A stretch of 64,000 nucleotides of DNA from Mesostigma viride. Its lineage: Eukaryota > Streptophyta > Mesostigmatophyceae > Mesostigmatales > Mesostigmataceae. The position numbers and the translations under genes are program-made. Numbering within the stretch: the stretch's first letter is position 1; every line of letters starts with the position of its first letter. This document shows, in pieces, positions 37,001-49,172 of the stretch. The stretch covers positions 1,609,192-1,673,191 of the forward strand of contig RPFO01000246.1 of NCBI GenBank assembly GCA_009746045.1, given 5' to 3'. A model generated the notes under the pieces. That model saw only the letters and a list, made by a program, of their open reading frames with translations. It was not told where the DNA came from and did no database searches.

Positions 37001-40000
37001 TCCAGAAGGAGGCGACATTATGCCGGCATTGGAGCACCCTGGCCGGATGCCCTGTTGGTGCATCGTGGCACATCCAGTCTGCTCACATGTGGCTCAAGAG
37101 TTCATATTCTATCATATACTAGCATATACTAGCATATAATAGCATATAATAGCATATTCTAGCATGTACTACTTTGTGGCTCTTGTGACGGTTGATGCTT
37201 CCCCTGGTGAACCGTGACAGCTGGCACTGGGCAGGGGCGCCACCCCCAGAGACAAGGGTGGCGCACACTGCATTCATGTGCACGGAACCAAGAAAGCATC
37301 CTGCAGTAAACGCTGCGTGACCAACCCATAGGCGCGTACAAGATGATGCACAATACGATAGTAGTATTAGATCATGTTACGCACAGGGTTTAGGGTCCAG
37401 GCTCTAGGCGTCACGGTTTACGGCTTGGGTTGTGCGGCCAGCCACTTGCCCTCACTCTTGTGATCGACACGATATGGGCTGTGATGTACGCAGCACGTGA
37501 TGAGGGAATGCCACACACACCAAAGTGTGTGAGCTACCCACTTGCCCTCGTTCTTCTGAAAGATCTTGCCCTCCGGAAGCGGGTCGAAACCGGTGCGGCG
37601 CGGCGGCGCGGGCGGTGCCTTCAGCAGCTCGTCCTTGTTGGCCGCCTGCATGCGAGCACACGGCGATAACATACCGATGGAAGCAGCCAGCCATATTACT
37701 CTGGTTGTCTCTTTGATATTACATGTGCAGGCATTCACATCATTCGCTGGGTTCGCTGAAGTTGGGCTCACGACTTCAAGTTGCGTTGACCTGACTATCC
37801 GGCGAACCCAACTTCAGGCGTGAATGACTGCACTCACACACGGAACTATTCAAGGGCATAGGGACACGCAACGGAGACCAGAGGACAGCATGCACGAGGA
37901 CGAGTAGGCCACCGAATGGCAGCGGCGAGCAGGGAGCCCAAGAAAAGGGACGACATAGCCTGGTTGCCAACAGGCTAGTGCACCACAGGCTCGTGATGCA
38001 GCACAAGCAGGGGAAGGACAGGAGGGGGGCTGTGCAAAAGGAAAGGGTCAGACGAAGATTTACCATGTCCGATGTGGGAACCAACGGGATGACTCTACAT
38101 TCCGTCTACGATGGTTAGATCGTGTCCTTGTGGTTTCCTCTGGCTGCTGTCTAAGTAGTAATCCGGTCCTCGCGTGCCCTAGGGCACAGGCGCGCGGATG
38201 ATGTGGACGGGGGAAGGCACACGTACGCGCCCGGGGGAACGAAATCGTGGGGAGGATCGCGCCATTGTGGAACACGCTTTACAGCCAACGGGGGTTAGAG
38301 AGCATAGGCTGATTCCCCGATAAGGTTTCCCATCCGATCAACGAAACAGTCCCCTTCATAGGACAACGAGCACTTCTGGCTGCTTAAACTGGTGATGTTG
38401 TTGCTCGGCTATATAGCCTCAGTGCGGCAAACATGGCTTGACATTGAAAAGCCTACCAATCACCCCCTCGCTCTACACTGCATGTAAGTTACATGCTTTG
38501 GCGCGCCCCTTATTGTAGACAGTCAACTACCGGTTGCTGCCCCTCATGGCTGTCTCCCGGCGGCCATTGCCTTCTGCTTCTCGGCCACCCCTCACATTGT
38601 GCCATCAACTAAGATGTATTGCTTTACTTCTGGCCACCGCCCACCCCTCACCTACTGCACCTCAGCAGCCCCCCAGAGTTTGCCGACAACTAAGATATGC
38701 TGCTATGCGACTCGCCTTCTGCTTCTCCGCTGCCTCCCGCATGGCCATCATCTCCCGGTGCTCGAGCACGCGTGTCTTGGCGCTCCACTTGCGCACCCGC
38801 TCGCCCTTCTCGTTGCTGGGGAGGGGGGGGGGGGGGGAGGGAGCGAAGGGGGAAGGGAAGGGAAGAAGGGGCGGGGGTGGCCGCTAGGGGTATCACATGC
38901 ATGCACGGTGGTCATAGGACACAGATTGCGCACAGGGTAGTACAGAATTGGGTGATTCTAGGGAGTGGACGGGTGTAACAGATATCCTTAAACGACCGAC
39001 GGGAGGGTTTAGAAGAGGACATCTCATGTGAAGGTGACACGGCACGGTCGCGGCACTGGTTGGTGGTCCTCTCACTAAGATCTGCCCTCCAGGGAGGGAG
39101 GAGACCGCTGAAGCATATCCTCCCGCAGGAAGTGGGGTACGTTGACACGAAGATGATCTGATGATGGGTGCAATGGTGGGACACTGCCCACCCTGCAGAA
39201 AGGCGGGGACGCCACAGAAAGACAGGAGAGGCGCTTAAAGCAGGAGCAAGGAGAAACGCTACCGTCTGCAATAGACAAAAAATCATAGAGGACAGAAGAG
39301 CACAATAGAGAATTATACAGAAAAAACCAGCCACTGCCCACGCCACCCCCTTGTCACTCACTACATGGGCTCCTCCTCTTCATCCTCGTCCTCGTCGTCA
39401 CCATCGTCCAGGCCCCCGCTCGGGTTCTCCATCAGCACGTGGACGTCCACCCCCTTGGCGACCAGTGCTTGGATCAGACGCTCCTTAATCGCTGGCAGGT
39501 CCTGCAACATGCCATCAATATGCCAATATTATGTACCAATGTTGCGGGACAGAGTATCAAAAGGCGGGACATGTGCCAAAGCATGCAATGGCATGGCATA
39601 CTCACAGCCCCGTGCATGTGCCCAGCTCGCGAATGCATGGCTTGGCTCCAACAGTTTGAATCTTCATAATTCCAGGACCGAAATGAAGCAGTGTATGGGG
39701 TGCCTGATGCCAGCGGCAGGAGGGGCAGGGGATGAAGAGCTCAAAGGAGCCCACTGGGATAAAGACCCACTTGGCTCTGCAAACGATAAGATCCCTGTTT
39801 CAAAACAGGCTTGTCTAGCTTTGACCGACTTTCAAGGGGCGCTTGGCTGCCATTTGGATATCTCTTCTGCCTCCAGCACGGAGAGGCCCATACCTTGTCC
39901 CAGCTCTCTGCCCAAAATGCCACTTGCCTTGTCAAAAGAACAAGGACCCAGCGGCAAAAACACATTTTGACCTGACCACGCGCTCATTGTCTACTTACCC

Positions 40001-43000
40001 GTGGTAGTTCTGTCTTACGTATCTGCTGACCCAGACGTAGCTGGCGCGGCCTCCTGGCCTGCAAATATTGCCAACGCATGCCTTACTGGCTGTGCCCCAG
40101 GCTCCATGCGTGTTTCCCTGGGGATGCAGAGCCCTGCTCTCGGGTCCACACGTGGCACACATCGCCGCCTTGTTCTGCACACAGGGGTGCTGGATGCCAT
40201 GATGGAAGGCAGATTGCACACATCGCCTGGCCTGGCCTGGCCTGGGATTACCTAGTTGTATCAGAAATTGCCCACTGTAAGGACTTGAACGTCAGGACAA
40301 GCATACCTGCAAACATGCATCAAGCAAGGCATACCGTATGCTCCGCCACCTGGCAACACTTGTACGTAGCAGCGGCATGCCCCTGGGCGTACCTGCAGCG
40401 CCTCGATCCTCTCCGAGTGGGGGATCTCCTTTCCGTCCAATCGCTGCGCGACAACGATGCAGCCAAGGCAAGCACGGCACATCACGTCAAGCAAAGGAAG
40501 AACAGAGGCAGGAAAGAGGCAGGACACATGCCCCTAATAGATAGCTTCTATTTGTAGGACACGGGCCTGCCAAGCCAGCTAGCCCTGGCTGGCAACTACA
40601 GTGCATGCACAATGGTTGATGCTGGCATTGCTCATGAAAACTTGGGGGCGAGGAGGATCATGAAAAGGTGTGCACTACAGTCACCTGGTTGAGTTCACAC
40701 CCGGTTGTTAGGCTGATTATAGTTGCTATGGTGACTATGGCGGCAGCTCCGTGTTTTCCCTTTATACGGTTCCCGCTGCCCCACAAAACTTTTATTCCGT
40801 GGTCCTTTTCGACCTAGGAAAATTGTTTGACACCTTACTTGTCGGAAGCTCATGAGTTACACGAAATTGCAACGGCTTTGCAGCCCCGTTAGTGTGAGCT
40901 ACCCAATGCCGGTCCGTGCTTTGCCAGTGACAAATCTTTCGCTTGCGCGTCGCTAACTTATATGAAAGTGTAAAAAATCAGCGCCAAAATTCTTTTGCAA
41001 CTGAACGCGCAAATGGCCGTTGGGATATTCTGCCAAGCGGGACGAGCGGTTGCTTCACCAACGCCTCCCATCATCGCGGAAACTTTGGCGTTTTGTGCCA
41101 CGGAAATTTGGAACTGTTACCAGCAGCAGGAAACAGACTCTGGTGGATCAAAATATGGTAAGAACACTATTTTTCGCAAGCCCCAAGTCTTTTCTCGCTA
41201 CATGGTTGAAACCTTTCTCGGCAGAGTGGACCTCTACCGCCATGAGTTGCCCTTGTCAAAGAGGGCACTTCTTATTCTGGCTTACACCACATGCAAATGT
41301 TCCTACTTTAAATTCATATGCAAACACTCCGCCCCCTAGCCAAGGGGAGAGTACTTTTCAGTTCAGTTCAGACAAGGTGCCTTGCCAAGAGAATGCCTAC
41401 CTACTCCACATGCCTACTCCACTGGAGCACAAACACCGTGGGACCACGAGTCGACCGTGAAGCTGTCCGTCTGCTCATTCCACACATAAAGGGTTGCACA
41501 TGTGCGATGAGGCGGGCTAGCGGTGAGAATCGCCAGGGAAGGGTTCTGGCGCCTGGGCACCCAGCCACCTTAACACATGATGGGGCGGTAGCACAGAGGA
41601 TGCAGCTGCACGCGCCCGCGTGCCAAGGCAACGCGCATGCGTGGATACCATGCATTCCTGGGCAACCTGCATGCGTGGATACCATGCATTCCTGGGCAAC
41701 ATGCATGCCTGGGCAACATGCATGCCTGGGCAACATGCATGCCTGGGCAACATGCATGCCTGGGCAACATGCATGCCTGGGCAACATGCATTCCTGGGCA
41801 ACCTGCATGCGTGGATACCATGCATTCCTGGGCAACATGCATGCCTGGGCAACATGCATGCCTGGGCAACATGCATTCCTGGGCAACATGCATTCCTGGG
41901 CAACATGCATGCCTGGGCAACATGCATTCCTGGGCAACATGCATGCCTGGGCAACATGCATTCCTGGGCAACATGCATTCCTGGGCAACATGCATGCCTG
42001 GGCAACATGCATGCCTGGGCAACATGCATTCCTGGGCAACCTGCATTCCTGGGCAACATGCATTCCTGGGCAACATGCATTCCTGGGCAACATGCATTCC
42101 TGGGCAACATGCATGCCTGGGCAACATGCATTCCTGGGCAACCTGCATTCCTGGGCAACATGCATTCCTGGGCAACATGCATTCCTGGGCAACATGCATG
42201 CCTGGGCAACATGCATGCCTGGGCAACATGCATTCCTGGGCAACCTGCATTCCTGGGCAACATGCATTCCTGGGCAACCAGACCAGGGCAAGGCCCACCT
42301 TTAATTGGGGGAGTGTTGCCACCACAAACTTGCGGTAGCCATCAAAGTCGGTGCATGGGTTGCCCGTCAGGTACCTGGACAGACCCAAAGGGTAAGGTGG
42401 TGGCCATAGAGGGGGGAGGTGTATATGTAGGGGGAGGTGAGCACACAGAGGGGGGGAGAGCACACAGAGGGGGGAGAGCACACAGAGGGGGGGAGAGCAC
42501 ACAGAGGGGGGGAGAGCACACAGAGGGGGAGGTGAGCACACAGAGGGGGGGAGAGCACACAGAGGGGGGAGAGCACACAGAGGGGGGGAGAGCACACAGA
42601 GGGGGGAGAGCACACAGAGGGGGGAGAGCACACAGAGGGGGGGGAGCACACAGAGGGGGGAGAGCACACAGAGGGGGGAGAGCACACAGAGGGGGGGAGA
42701 GCACACAGAGGGGGGGTGAGCACACAGAGGGGGGGTGAGCACACAGAGGGGGGGCGGGTCACCACGTGCATGTGGCGAGCATCATCAAGCGCGCAGAAAG
42801 CAGTGAGAGAGATGTCAAGGATATTTGCATCCCCGCTGTGCGAGAGCGGCCTCTTCCATCTTTACCACGTATGCGCCCAGCAGATGGCTGCAAGGCTACC
42901 AGTTGCGAGGCTCTTGGTTGCGAGGCTATCGGTTGCGAGGCTCTCGCTGCAAGGCTATCGATTGCAAGGCTATCAATTGCAAGGCTATCAATTGCAAGGC

Positions 43001-46000
43001 TACCGCTTACACGGCTATACAATTTGCAAGGCTATCAGATGAGCTTGCCTTCATTGCCTTGCTTCCTCACATGCGCGTCCAGGGTCATGGGCTCATGGTT
43101 GATTTCGTGTCCCTGAGAGTAGACCCTCCACAACTGTGAATATACACGCATCCGCTATGAGTATACCCGCGACCGTAGCAAGAAGACAGGAACAAGGAAA
43201 CATGCACAGACAGAATAAGAAACCAGGAGCAAGGGAACAGGGATAGACAGAATAAGAAACCAGGAACAAGGGAACAGGGATAGACAGAATAAGAAACCAG
43301 GAACAAGGGAACAGGGATAGACAGAATAAGAAACCAGGAACAAGGGAACAGGGATAGACAGAATAAGAAACCAGGAGCAAGGGAACAGGGATAGACAGAA
43401 TAAGAAACCAGGAACAAGGGAACAGGGATAGACAGAATAAGAAACCAGGAACAAGGGAACAGGGATAGACAGAATAAGAAACCAGGAACAAGGGAACAGG
43501 GATAGACAGAATAAGAAACCAGGAACAAGGGAACAGGGATAGACAGAATAAGAAACCAGGAACAAGGGAACAGGGATAGACAGAACAAGAAACCAGGAAC
43601 AAGGGAACAGGGATAGACAGAATAAGAAACCAGGAACAAGGGAACAGGGATAGACAGAATAAGAAACCAGGAACAAGGGAACAGGGATAGACAGAACAAG
43701 AAACCAGGAACAAGGGAACAGGGATAGACAGAATAAGAAACCAGGAACAAGGGAACAGGGATAGACAGAATAAGAAACCAGGAACAAGGGAACAGGGATA
43801 GACAGAATAAGAAACCAGGAGCAAGGAAACATGCACAGACAGAATAAGAAACCAGGAACAAGGGAACAGGGATAGACAGAATAAGAAACCAGGAACAAGG
43901 AAACAGGGATAGACAGAATAAGAAACCAGGAACAAGGGAACAGGGATAGACAGAATAAGAAACCAGGAGCAAGGGAACAGGGATAGACAGAATAAGAAAC
44001 CAGGAACAAGGGAACAGGGATAGACAGAATAAGAAACCAGGAACAAGGGAACAGGGATAGACAGAATAAGAAACCAGGAGCAAGGGAACAGGGATAGACA
44101 GAATAAGAAACCAGGAACAAGGGAACAGGGATAGACAGAATAAGAAACCAGGAACAAGGGAACAGGGATAGACAGAACAAGAAACCAGGAACAAGGGAAC
44201 AGGGATAGACAGAATAAGAAACCAGGAGCAAGGAAACATGCACAGACAGAATAAGAAACCAGGAACAAGGGAACAGGGATAGACAGAATAAGAAACCAGG
44301 AGCAAGGAAACATGCACAGACAGAATAAGAAACCAGGAGCAAGGGAACAGGGATAGACAGAATAAGAAACCAGGAACAAGGGAACAGGGATAGACAGAAT
44401 AAGAAACCAGGAGCAAGGGAACAGGGATAGACAGAATAAGAAACCAGGAACAAGGGAACAGGGATAGACAGAACAAGAAACCAGGAACAAGGGAACAGGG
44501 ATAGACAGAATAAGAAACCAGGAACAAGGGAACAGGGATAGACAGAATAAGAAACCAGGAGCAAGGGAACAGGGATAGACAGAATAAGAAACCAGGAACA
44601 AGGGAACAGGGATAGACAGAACAAGAAACCAGGAACAAGGGAACAGGGATAGACAGAATAAGAAACCAGGAGCAAGGGAACAGGGATAGACAGAATAAGA
44701 AACCAGGAGCAAGGGAACAGGGATAGACAGAATAAGAAACCAGGAACAAGGGAACAGGGATAGACAGAATAAGAAACCAGGAACAAGGGAACAGGGATAG
44801 ACAGAATAAGAAACCAGGAACAAGGGAACAGGGATAGACAGAACAAGAAACCAGGAACAAGGGAACAGGGATAGACAGAATAAGAAACCAGGAACAAGGG
44901 AACAGGGATAGACAGAATAAGAAACCAGGAGCAAGGGAACAGGGATAGACAGAATAAGAAACCAGGAACAAGGGAACAGGGATAGACAGAACAAGAAACC
45001 AGGAACAAGGGAACAGGGATAGACAGAATAAGAAACCAGGAACAAGGGAACAGGGATAGACAGAATAAGAAACCAGGAACAAGGGAACAGGGATAGACAG
45101 AATAAGAAACCAGGAACAAGGGAACAGGGATAGACAGAATAAGAAACCAGGAACAAGGAAACAGGGATAGACAGAATAAGAAACCAGGAACAAGGGAACA
45201 GGGATAGACAGAATAAGAAACCAGGAACAAGGGAACAGGGATAGACAGAACAAGAAACCAGGAACAAGGGAACAGGGATAGACAGAATAAGAAACCAGGA
45301 ACAAGGGAACAGGGATAGACAGAATAAGAAACCAGGAGCAAGGGAACAGGGATAGACAGAATAAGAAACCAGGAACAAGGGAACAGGGATAGACAGAACA
45401 AGAAACCAGGAACAAGGGAACAGGGATAGACAGAATAAGAAACCAGGAGCAAGGGAACAGGGATAGACAGAATAAGAAACCAGGAGCAAGGGAACAGGGA
45501 TAGACAGAATAAGAAACCAGGAACAAGGGAACAGGGATAGACAGAATAAGAAACCAGGAACAAGGGAACAGGGATAGACAGAATAAGAAACCAGGAACAA
45601 GGAAACAGGGATAGACAGAATAAGAAACCAGGAACAAGGGAACAGGGATAGACAGAATAAGAAACCAGGAGCAAGGAAACATGCACAGACAGAATAAGAA
45701 ACCAGGAACAAGGGAACAGGGATAGACAGAATAAGAAACCAGGAGCAAGGAAACATGCACAGACAGAATAAGAAACCAGGAGCAAGGGAACAGGGATAGA
45801 CAGAATAAGAAACCAGGAACAAGGGAACAGGGATAGACAGAATAAGAAACCAGGAGCAAGGGAACAGGGATAGACAGAATAAGAAACCAGGAACAAGGGA
45901 ACAGGGATAGACAGAACAAGAAACCAGGAACAAGGGAACAGGGATAGACAGAATAAGAAACCAGGAGCAAGGGAACAGGGATAGACAGAATAAGAAACCA

Positions 46001-47776
46001 GGAACAAGGGAACCGCTGTGTTCCCCGCTCCGCTCTTACAGGTCCTTCAGCTGGTAGTTTGCGCGCAGCCGTGTGATGCTGAGCAGCCCCTCCAGGTCCA
46101 GAAAGTTGACTGTCAGGTCTAGCTTGTTGAGCGACTCGCAGCGCTCCAAGTTCTCTATCTGGGGGGACGAGGGCAAGGGCAATGTGGGTGGGTCGGGTGG
46201 GGTGGGGTGCGTGTGTGTGTGTGAGTGCGCATGCGCGTAAATGTGTGTGCAGTTGGCAAGAAAAACGAGAATCATCTTGACATCAGAGAAGTTTGGTCAT
46301 GTTGGCATGAAATGTTTTGAGCTTGCCATGAAGGAAGCTGTGGGTGGAGGGGCCAGGGGGAGCAGGAGGATCTATAATTAGAAACGTGAGGGGCACACCA
46401 CTGATGGGCATCACCAAAGCGAGACAGCCCCACCAAATCATGCAGGAGCAATCAGCAACAAATGCTTGTCTCACTTTGAAAAGCAACAGGTGCCTTACGC
46501 GCGAACAAGCCGCGCTCCCAAGTGGCCGTTGCTACCAGCAACCAGCGTCCCACCGTTCCTGAGGGCAATTGCCACATGCCATGGCCCACACGTCATGCCC
46601 CACACGCCATGCCACATGGCGCTCACCAGCTTGATGTTGTTGACTGCCACGTTCAAGTACTGCAGGTCCTTGAGTCGGCGAAGATTCTCTGTTGGGCCCA
46701 TGCCAACAGGGCGACGGGCGGGCACCAGTATTGCACGCAAAATGCAACGAATTGAGATGGGATTATGAACGTCGAAAATGGATGGAATATAACCACGCGG
46801 ACAGCGTGTACCCCATGACTCTCCAAACAGAGGCGCGTAAAATAAAAGAAGAGACGTCAGTTCCTTTTCTGACACGAGATGCCATCACCAGCTAATATAC
46901 AGGCATGCAGCATCAAAGTGCTGAAGCAACAAAAGGCAAGTGCGGCACTGTCGCTGATACTGCTAGACAGGTGATATCAGCAGCTTTTCCATGCAGATTC
47001 CTAGCACGCAGGGAAGCGTGCCAGGAAGGCCAGTCATGGTTTGCACAAGAGGCAGCACAGCTTGAGCCTACACAGGGTGTCCCCTGCAGTTTCCCGAATT
47101 CCATTTCTATGTGAGCACATCGAGTTATGCATGGTGCGTTAGCTCCCTTAAGCCACGCATGTCGCCTGGTTATAGATTTCGTCCAAGTTCCAGCATAAAG
47201 CTACACATGTGTATGGACGACTTTACCCTCGACCAAAGGCGTTAGCATTACCATCTTTCTCGGTCACACTTTCTGATATGCATAAGCGGAGCAACGGGGA
47301 ATTAAACACCACTGTTGTTCATGTGCCACTAGGCCACTTGTGATGTCTTCAAAGCAGAAGGAGCCAAGGAGGGCGGTGCGCAGAAAAGGCATGCCGTACC
47401 TAGTCTCCCAATGAGGTTGTTTTGCAGATACAATATTTCGAGCTCCCGGCAGAATGTCCCTAGATTTTCAATTTTCTCGATTTCTTGCTGGTGAAGAGAA
47501 ACCTCCTGCAGGTTTACAGTGTCGATCAATGGGGAATACAGTAGTAGAGGTTAGAATGGGGACCGATTCAAGGCTGGAACCAAAATTGAACACTGCTATT
47601 GCATGAAAGGGGACGCCCTGTCTGGAACCATAAAAAGGGAGGCTGATGCAAGCATGCGTCAACATATACACCGAGATATGTGCAAGCGTGCTATAATATT
47701 CCACCTTCAACGTAGAGATCATGCCCTCGTTGTGTTCTGCCCTCTTCCGGAGCAATTCCTTAGTTATGGGCGCCAT
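34053..47776 (-). CDS. DNAAF11: Dynein axonemal assembly factor 11 (LRRC6/TilB), 12 exons
   Basis: Exons on the minus strand: 47776-47705, 47505-47400, 46688-46627, 46158-46040, 42374-42299, 40443-40393, 39501-39362, 38815-38716, 37645-37542, 36761-36599, 35758-35489, 34142-34053; the sum is 451 codons with stop. The N-terminus [20 protein letters not shown] leads into leucine-rich repeats ([51 protein letters not shown]) and the LRR cap [20 protein letters not shown] with [17 protein letters not shown] (to about residue 162). An acidic stretch follows near 200, then a basic helix and a CS/p23-like domain (about 277-360; [28 protein letters not shown]). The C-terminus is [13 protein letters not shown]. 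The family works in the cytoplasm as a co-chaperone-like factor for dynein arm preassembly, so motile flagella are implied. Intron 8 has a GC donor (AAG|GCGAGT). A missing small exon between 6 and 7 is possible. Confidence 0.93.
34474..34946. repeat. GC-rich inverted-repeat element in DNAAF11 intron 11
   Basis: Ends share CAGTGCTCATTTTA and its inverse TAAAATGAGCACTG, close to CTGCCGG / CCGGCAG. Internally GCCGGCCCCGCC(C/T)CGGCAAC recurs at about 34508, 34808 and 34850. This could be a small inverted-repeat transposon; no target duplication was verified. Confidence 0.4.
37090..37165. repeat. 11-bp minisatellite
   Basis: Six to seven copies of ATACTAGCAT / ATAATAGCAT in DNAAF11 intron 9, between the exons at 37542 and 36761. 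Confidence 0.8.
37727..37832. mobile_element. MITE related to 20754-20838
   Basis: Ends are GCAGGCATTCACATCATTCG and CAGGCGTGAATGACTGC, with internal GGTTCGCTGAAGTTGGG and CGAACCCAACTTCAGG arms. It lies in DNAAF11 intron 8, shortly upstream (in transcript sense) of exon 9. Confidence 0.6.
38819..38880. repeat. G-rich run next to DNAAF11 exon 8 acceptor
   Basis: A G run of about 16 on the plus strand reads as C-rich in transcript sense and forms the polypyrimidine tract of the exon 8 acceptor (CAG at 38818-38816). A similar G run at 36842-36861 lies 80 bases from the exon 10 acceptor. Confidence 0.6.
41632..42282. repeat. 17-bp minisatellite in DNAAF11 intron 5
   Basis: Roughly 38 copies of GCATGCCTGGGCAACAT or GCATTCCTGGGCAACAT lie 17 bases past the exon 5 donor. 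In transcript sense each unit contains TTGCCCAGG, which resembles a 3' splice site. The frames ([10 protein letters not shown] and CCPGMHVAQ repeats, up to 390 codons) are artefacts of a unit that lacks stops. Confidence 0.95.
42412..42765. repeat. 19-21-bp minisatellite upstream of DNAAF11 exon 5
   Basis: About 17 copies of GAGAGCACACAGAGGGGGG on the plus strand read as CCCCCCTCTGTGTGCTCTC in transcript sense. The array starts about 35 bases before the exon 5 acceptor and forms a reiterated pyrimidine tract. Confidence 0.93.
42882..43035. repeat. 15-bp minisatellite
   Basis: About ten units of GGCTATCAATTGCAA and close variants (GGCTATCGGTTGCGA) in DNAAF11 intron 4. Confidence 0.85.
43165..46013. 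repeat. 37-bp minisatellite, about 77 copies, with a 1443-bp higher-order repeat
   Basis: The unit is AAGAAACCAGGAACAAGGGA plus ACAGGGATAGACAGAAT, with variants GAGCAA, GAACAAG and AAACATGCAC. It ends only about 25 bases from the exon 4 donor of DNAAF11. The paired AAACATGCAC variants at 44231/44305 recur at 45674/45748, exactly 1443 bases (39 units) away, so a large block was duplicated. Because 37 is not a multiple of three and the unit lacks minus-strand stops, three overlapping frames of about 950 codons arise. They are not proteins. Confidence 0.97.
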
Positions 47777-49172
47777 GATAGATGTTAGATTCCGTGAACA
47801 AGTAAGCTGTGGTTCACGCAGTACAGTTTTGTAACCTGACTATACATGCACTGCAGCCATATCCGGTATGGTACCAAACAATTTCATAGTTAGCAGAGAG
47901 ATAGTCTTTAGGACGCTCCTTGTCGAAGGCGATTCGTTATCTTCCTAAATGTCACCATTCGTGCGTAAGCGATGATTGATTGGTTGGGAAACATAAAGGT
48001 TACGCTTTATTCTTTAGCACGCCGCTGCGCAGTGGCACATCCAACCCTTGGTCATGCAGTGGCTATGAAAGTCGCTTGCCTAATGCCTACGTTGTGCACT
48101 GGTTGGTGGCATTTGCTAATTCCATTATGGAAGATTACGAAGTAAAACCAATAATAATTATTCCAGAAATACCTTCCGGCCTACTACAGTATACTGTAGC
48201 ACAATGTACTGGTAGAGCAGTACAGTATGTAACTACAGTACTGGTACTGTTGTTGTTGTTGTTGTTGTTGTGTCCCACGCCGCACATGGGCAGCAGAGAA
48301 TCTATAGTGGCCGAGGGCCGGATATATTTAGTATCGGTGGTACTGTGCCTACTGGCTACTGCAGCCTGCAAGGGCGGACCAAAGGGCGCGTAACGGACCA
48401 CCGCGCAGCGGTTGAGTTGAGTTGAGTTGAGCTTTATTCCCGCGCCGGAGGTCCGACAGGGTTATTAATAGTGCGGCGGCTGATCGAGTTGAGAGTTGAG
48501 TTATTCCCGCGCCGGCGTACAGGGTTATTTAAAATAGTGGATCCGCCTGGTCCTGCCTTACTGTATGGGGTGGCAAACAACAGTGCGGCGGGCCAGAAGG
48601 TGGACTAATTATAGGTGGAAAGCGTGGCACGTTGCAACAGGGCACTAGCAAGTGATAACTGCCAAGCTAACCCAGTTTCTAAGTCTATAGGTTTGAACTT
48701 AGCGTTGTAATTCACAATAGGGTGCGGTGGAGTGTTTGAACTCAGTAGTATCCGAAAACGTTCATGGTGGATCACGGTTTGCCTGAGCATGACGATTGAC
48801 GGGTCTGCCGGCCTGCCCGGCCTGCCGCTTCAATGTGGCCGGTGATCTTCAAGACAAGATATTTGTTGGCTGACTTGGCGATATCTGGTCGCTAGCAACG
48901 TTGCCAGGGACCCGTTTGAACCAAGCTGAGCTGGCGACTGGCGGGTTATTTCTTGACGCGGCAATGCAGACTGCCATCAGCAGTATGCATCGTGTGGGGC
49001 CAGTGGGGGCACAGCCAGGAAGCCAGCTGCCCGGTGGCCAACCTTGAAAGGGGAAGGTCTGTTTCGGGAGGCCATTACTCTTGACGTAGTCAGGTGACTA
49101 AGCGACGGGAGTTGTTCAGGCTGAGAGCTTTTTTAAGTTTTAGCAAACACCTTTACGAGCGGCCTTGCGAAG
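47777..49172. promoter_or_regulatory. Divergent intergenic region between DNAAF11 and the plastid-protein gene
   Basis: These 1.4 kb separate two genes transcribed away from each other and must hold both promoters. It contains CTACAGTA palindromes (48183-48250), one arm of the TTG repeat unit (48242-48290), and a duplicated GTTGAGTTGAG with TTATTCCCGCGCCGG (48412-48505). No TATA box or named factor site can be assigned. Confidence 0.4.

Noticed and set aside
41318-42742. Frames with [17 protein letters not shown] or CCPGMHVAQ repeats
   Set aside because: 17-bp and 19-21-bp minisatellites inside DNAAF11 introns; both strands are open.
43085-46007. Three overlapping minus-strand frames of about 950 codons ([17 protein letters not shown] repeats)
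   Set aside because: They are the same 37-bp minisatellite read in three phases; the array is an intron of DNAAF11 and all three phases give the same peptide pattern.
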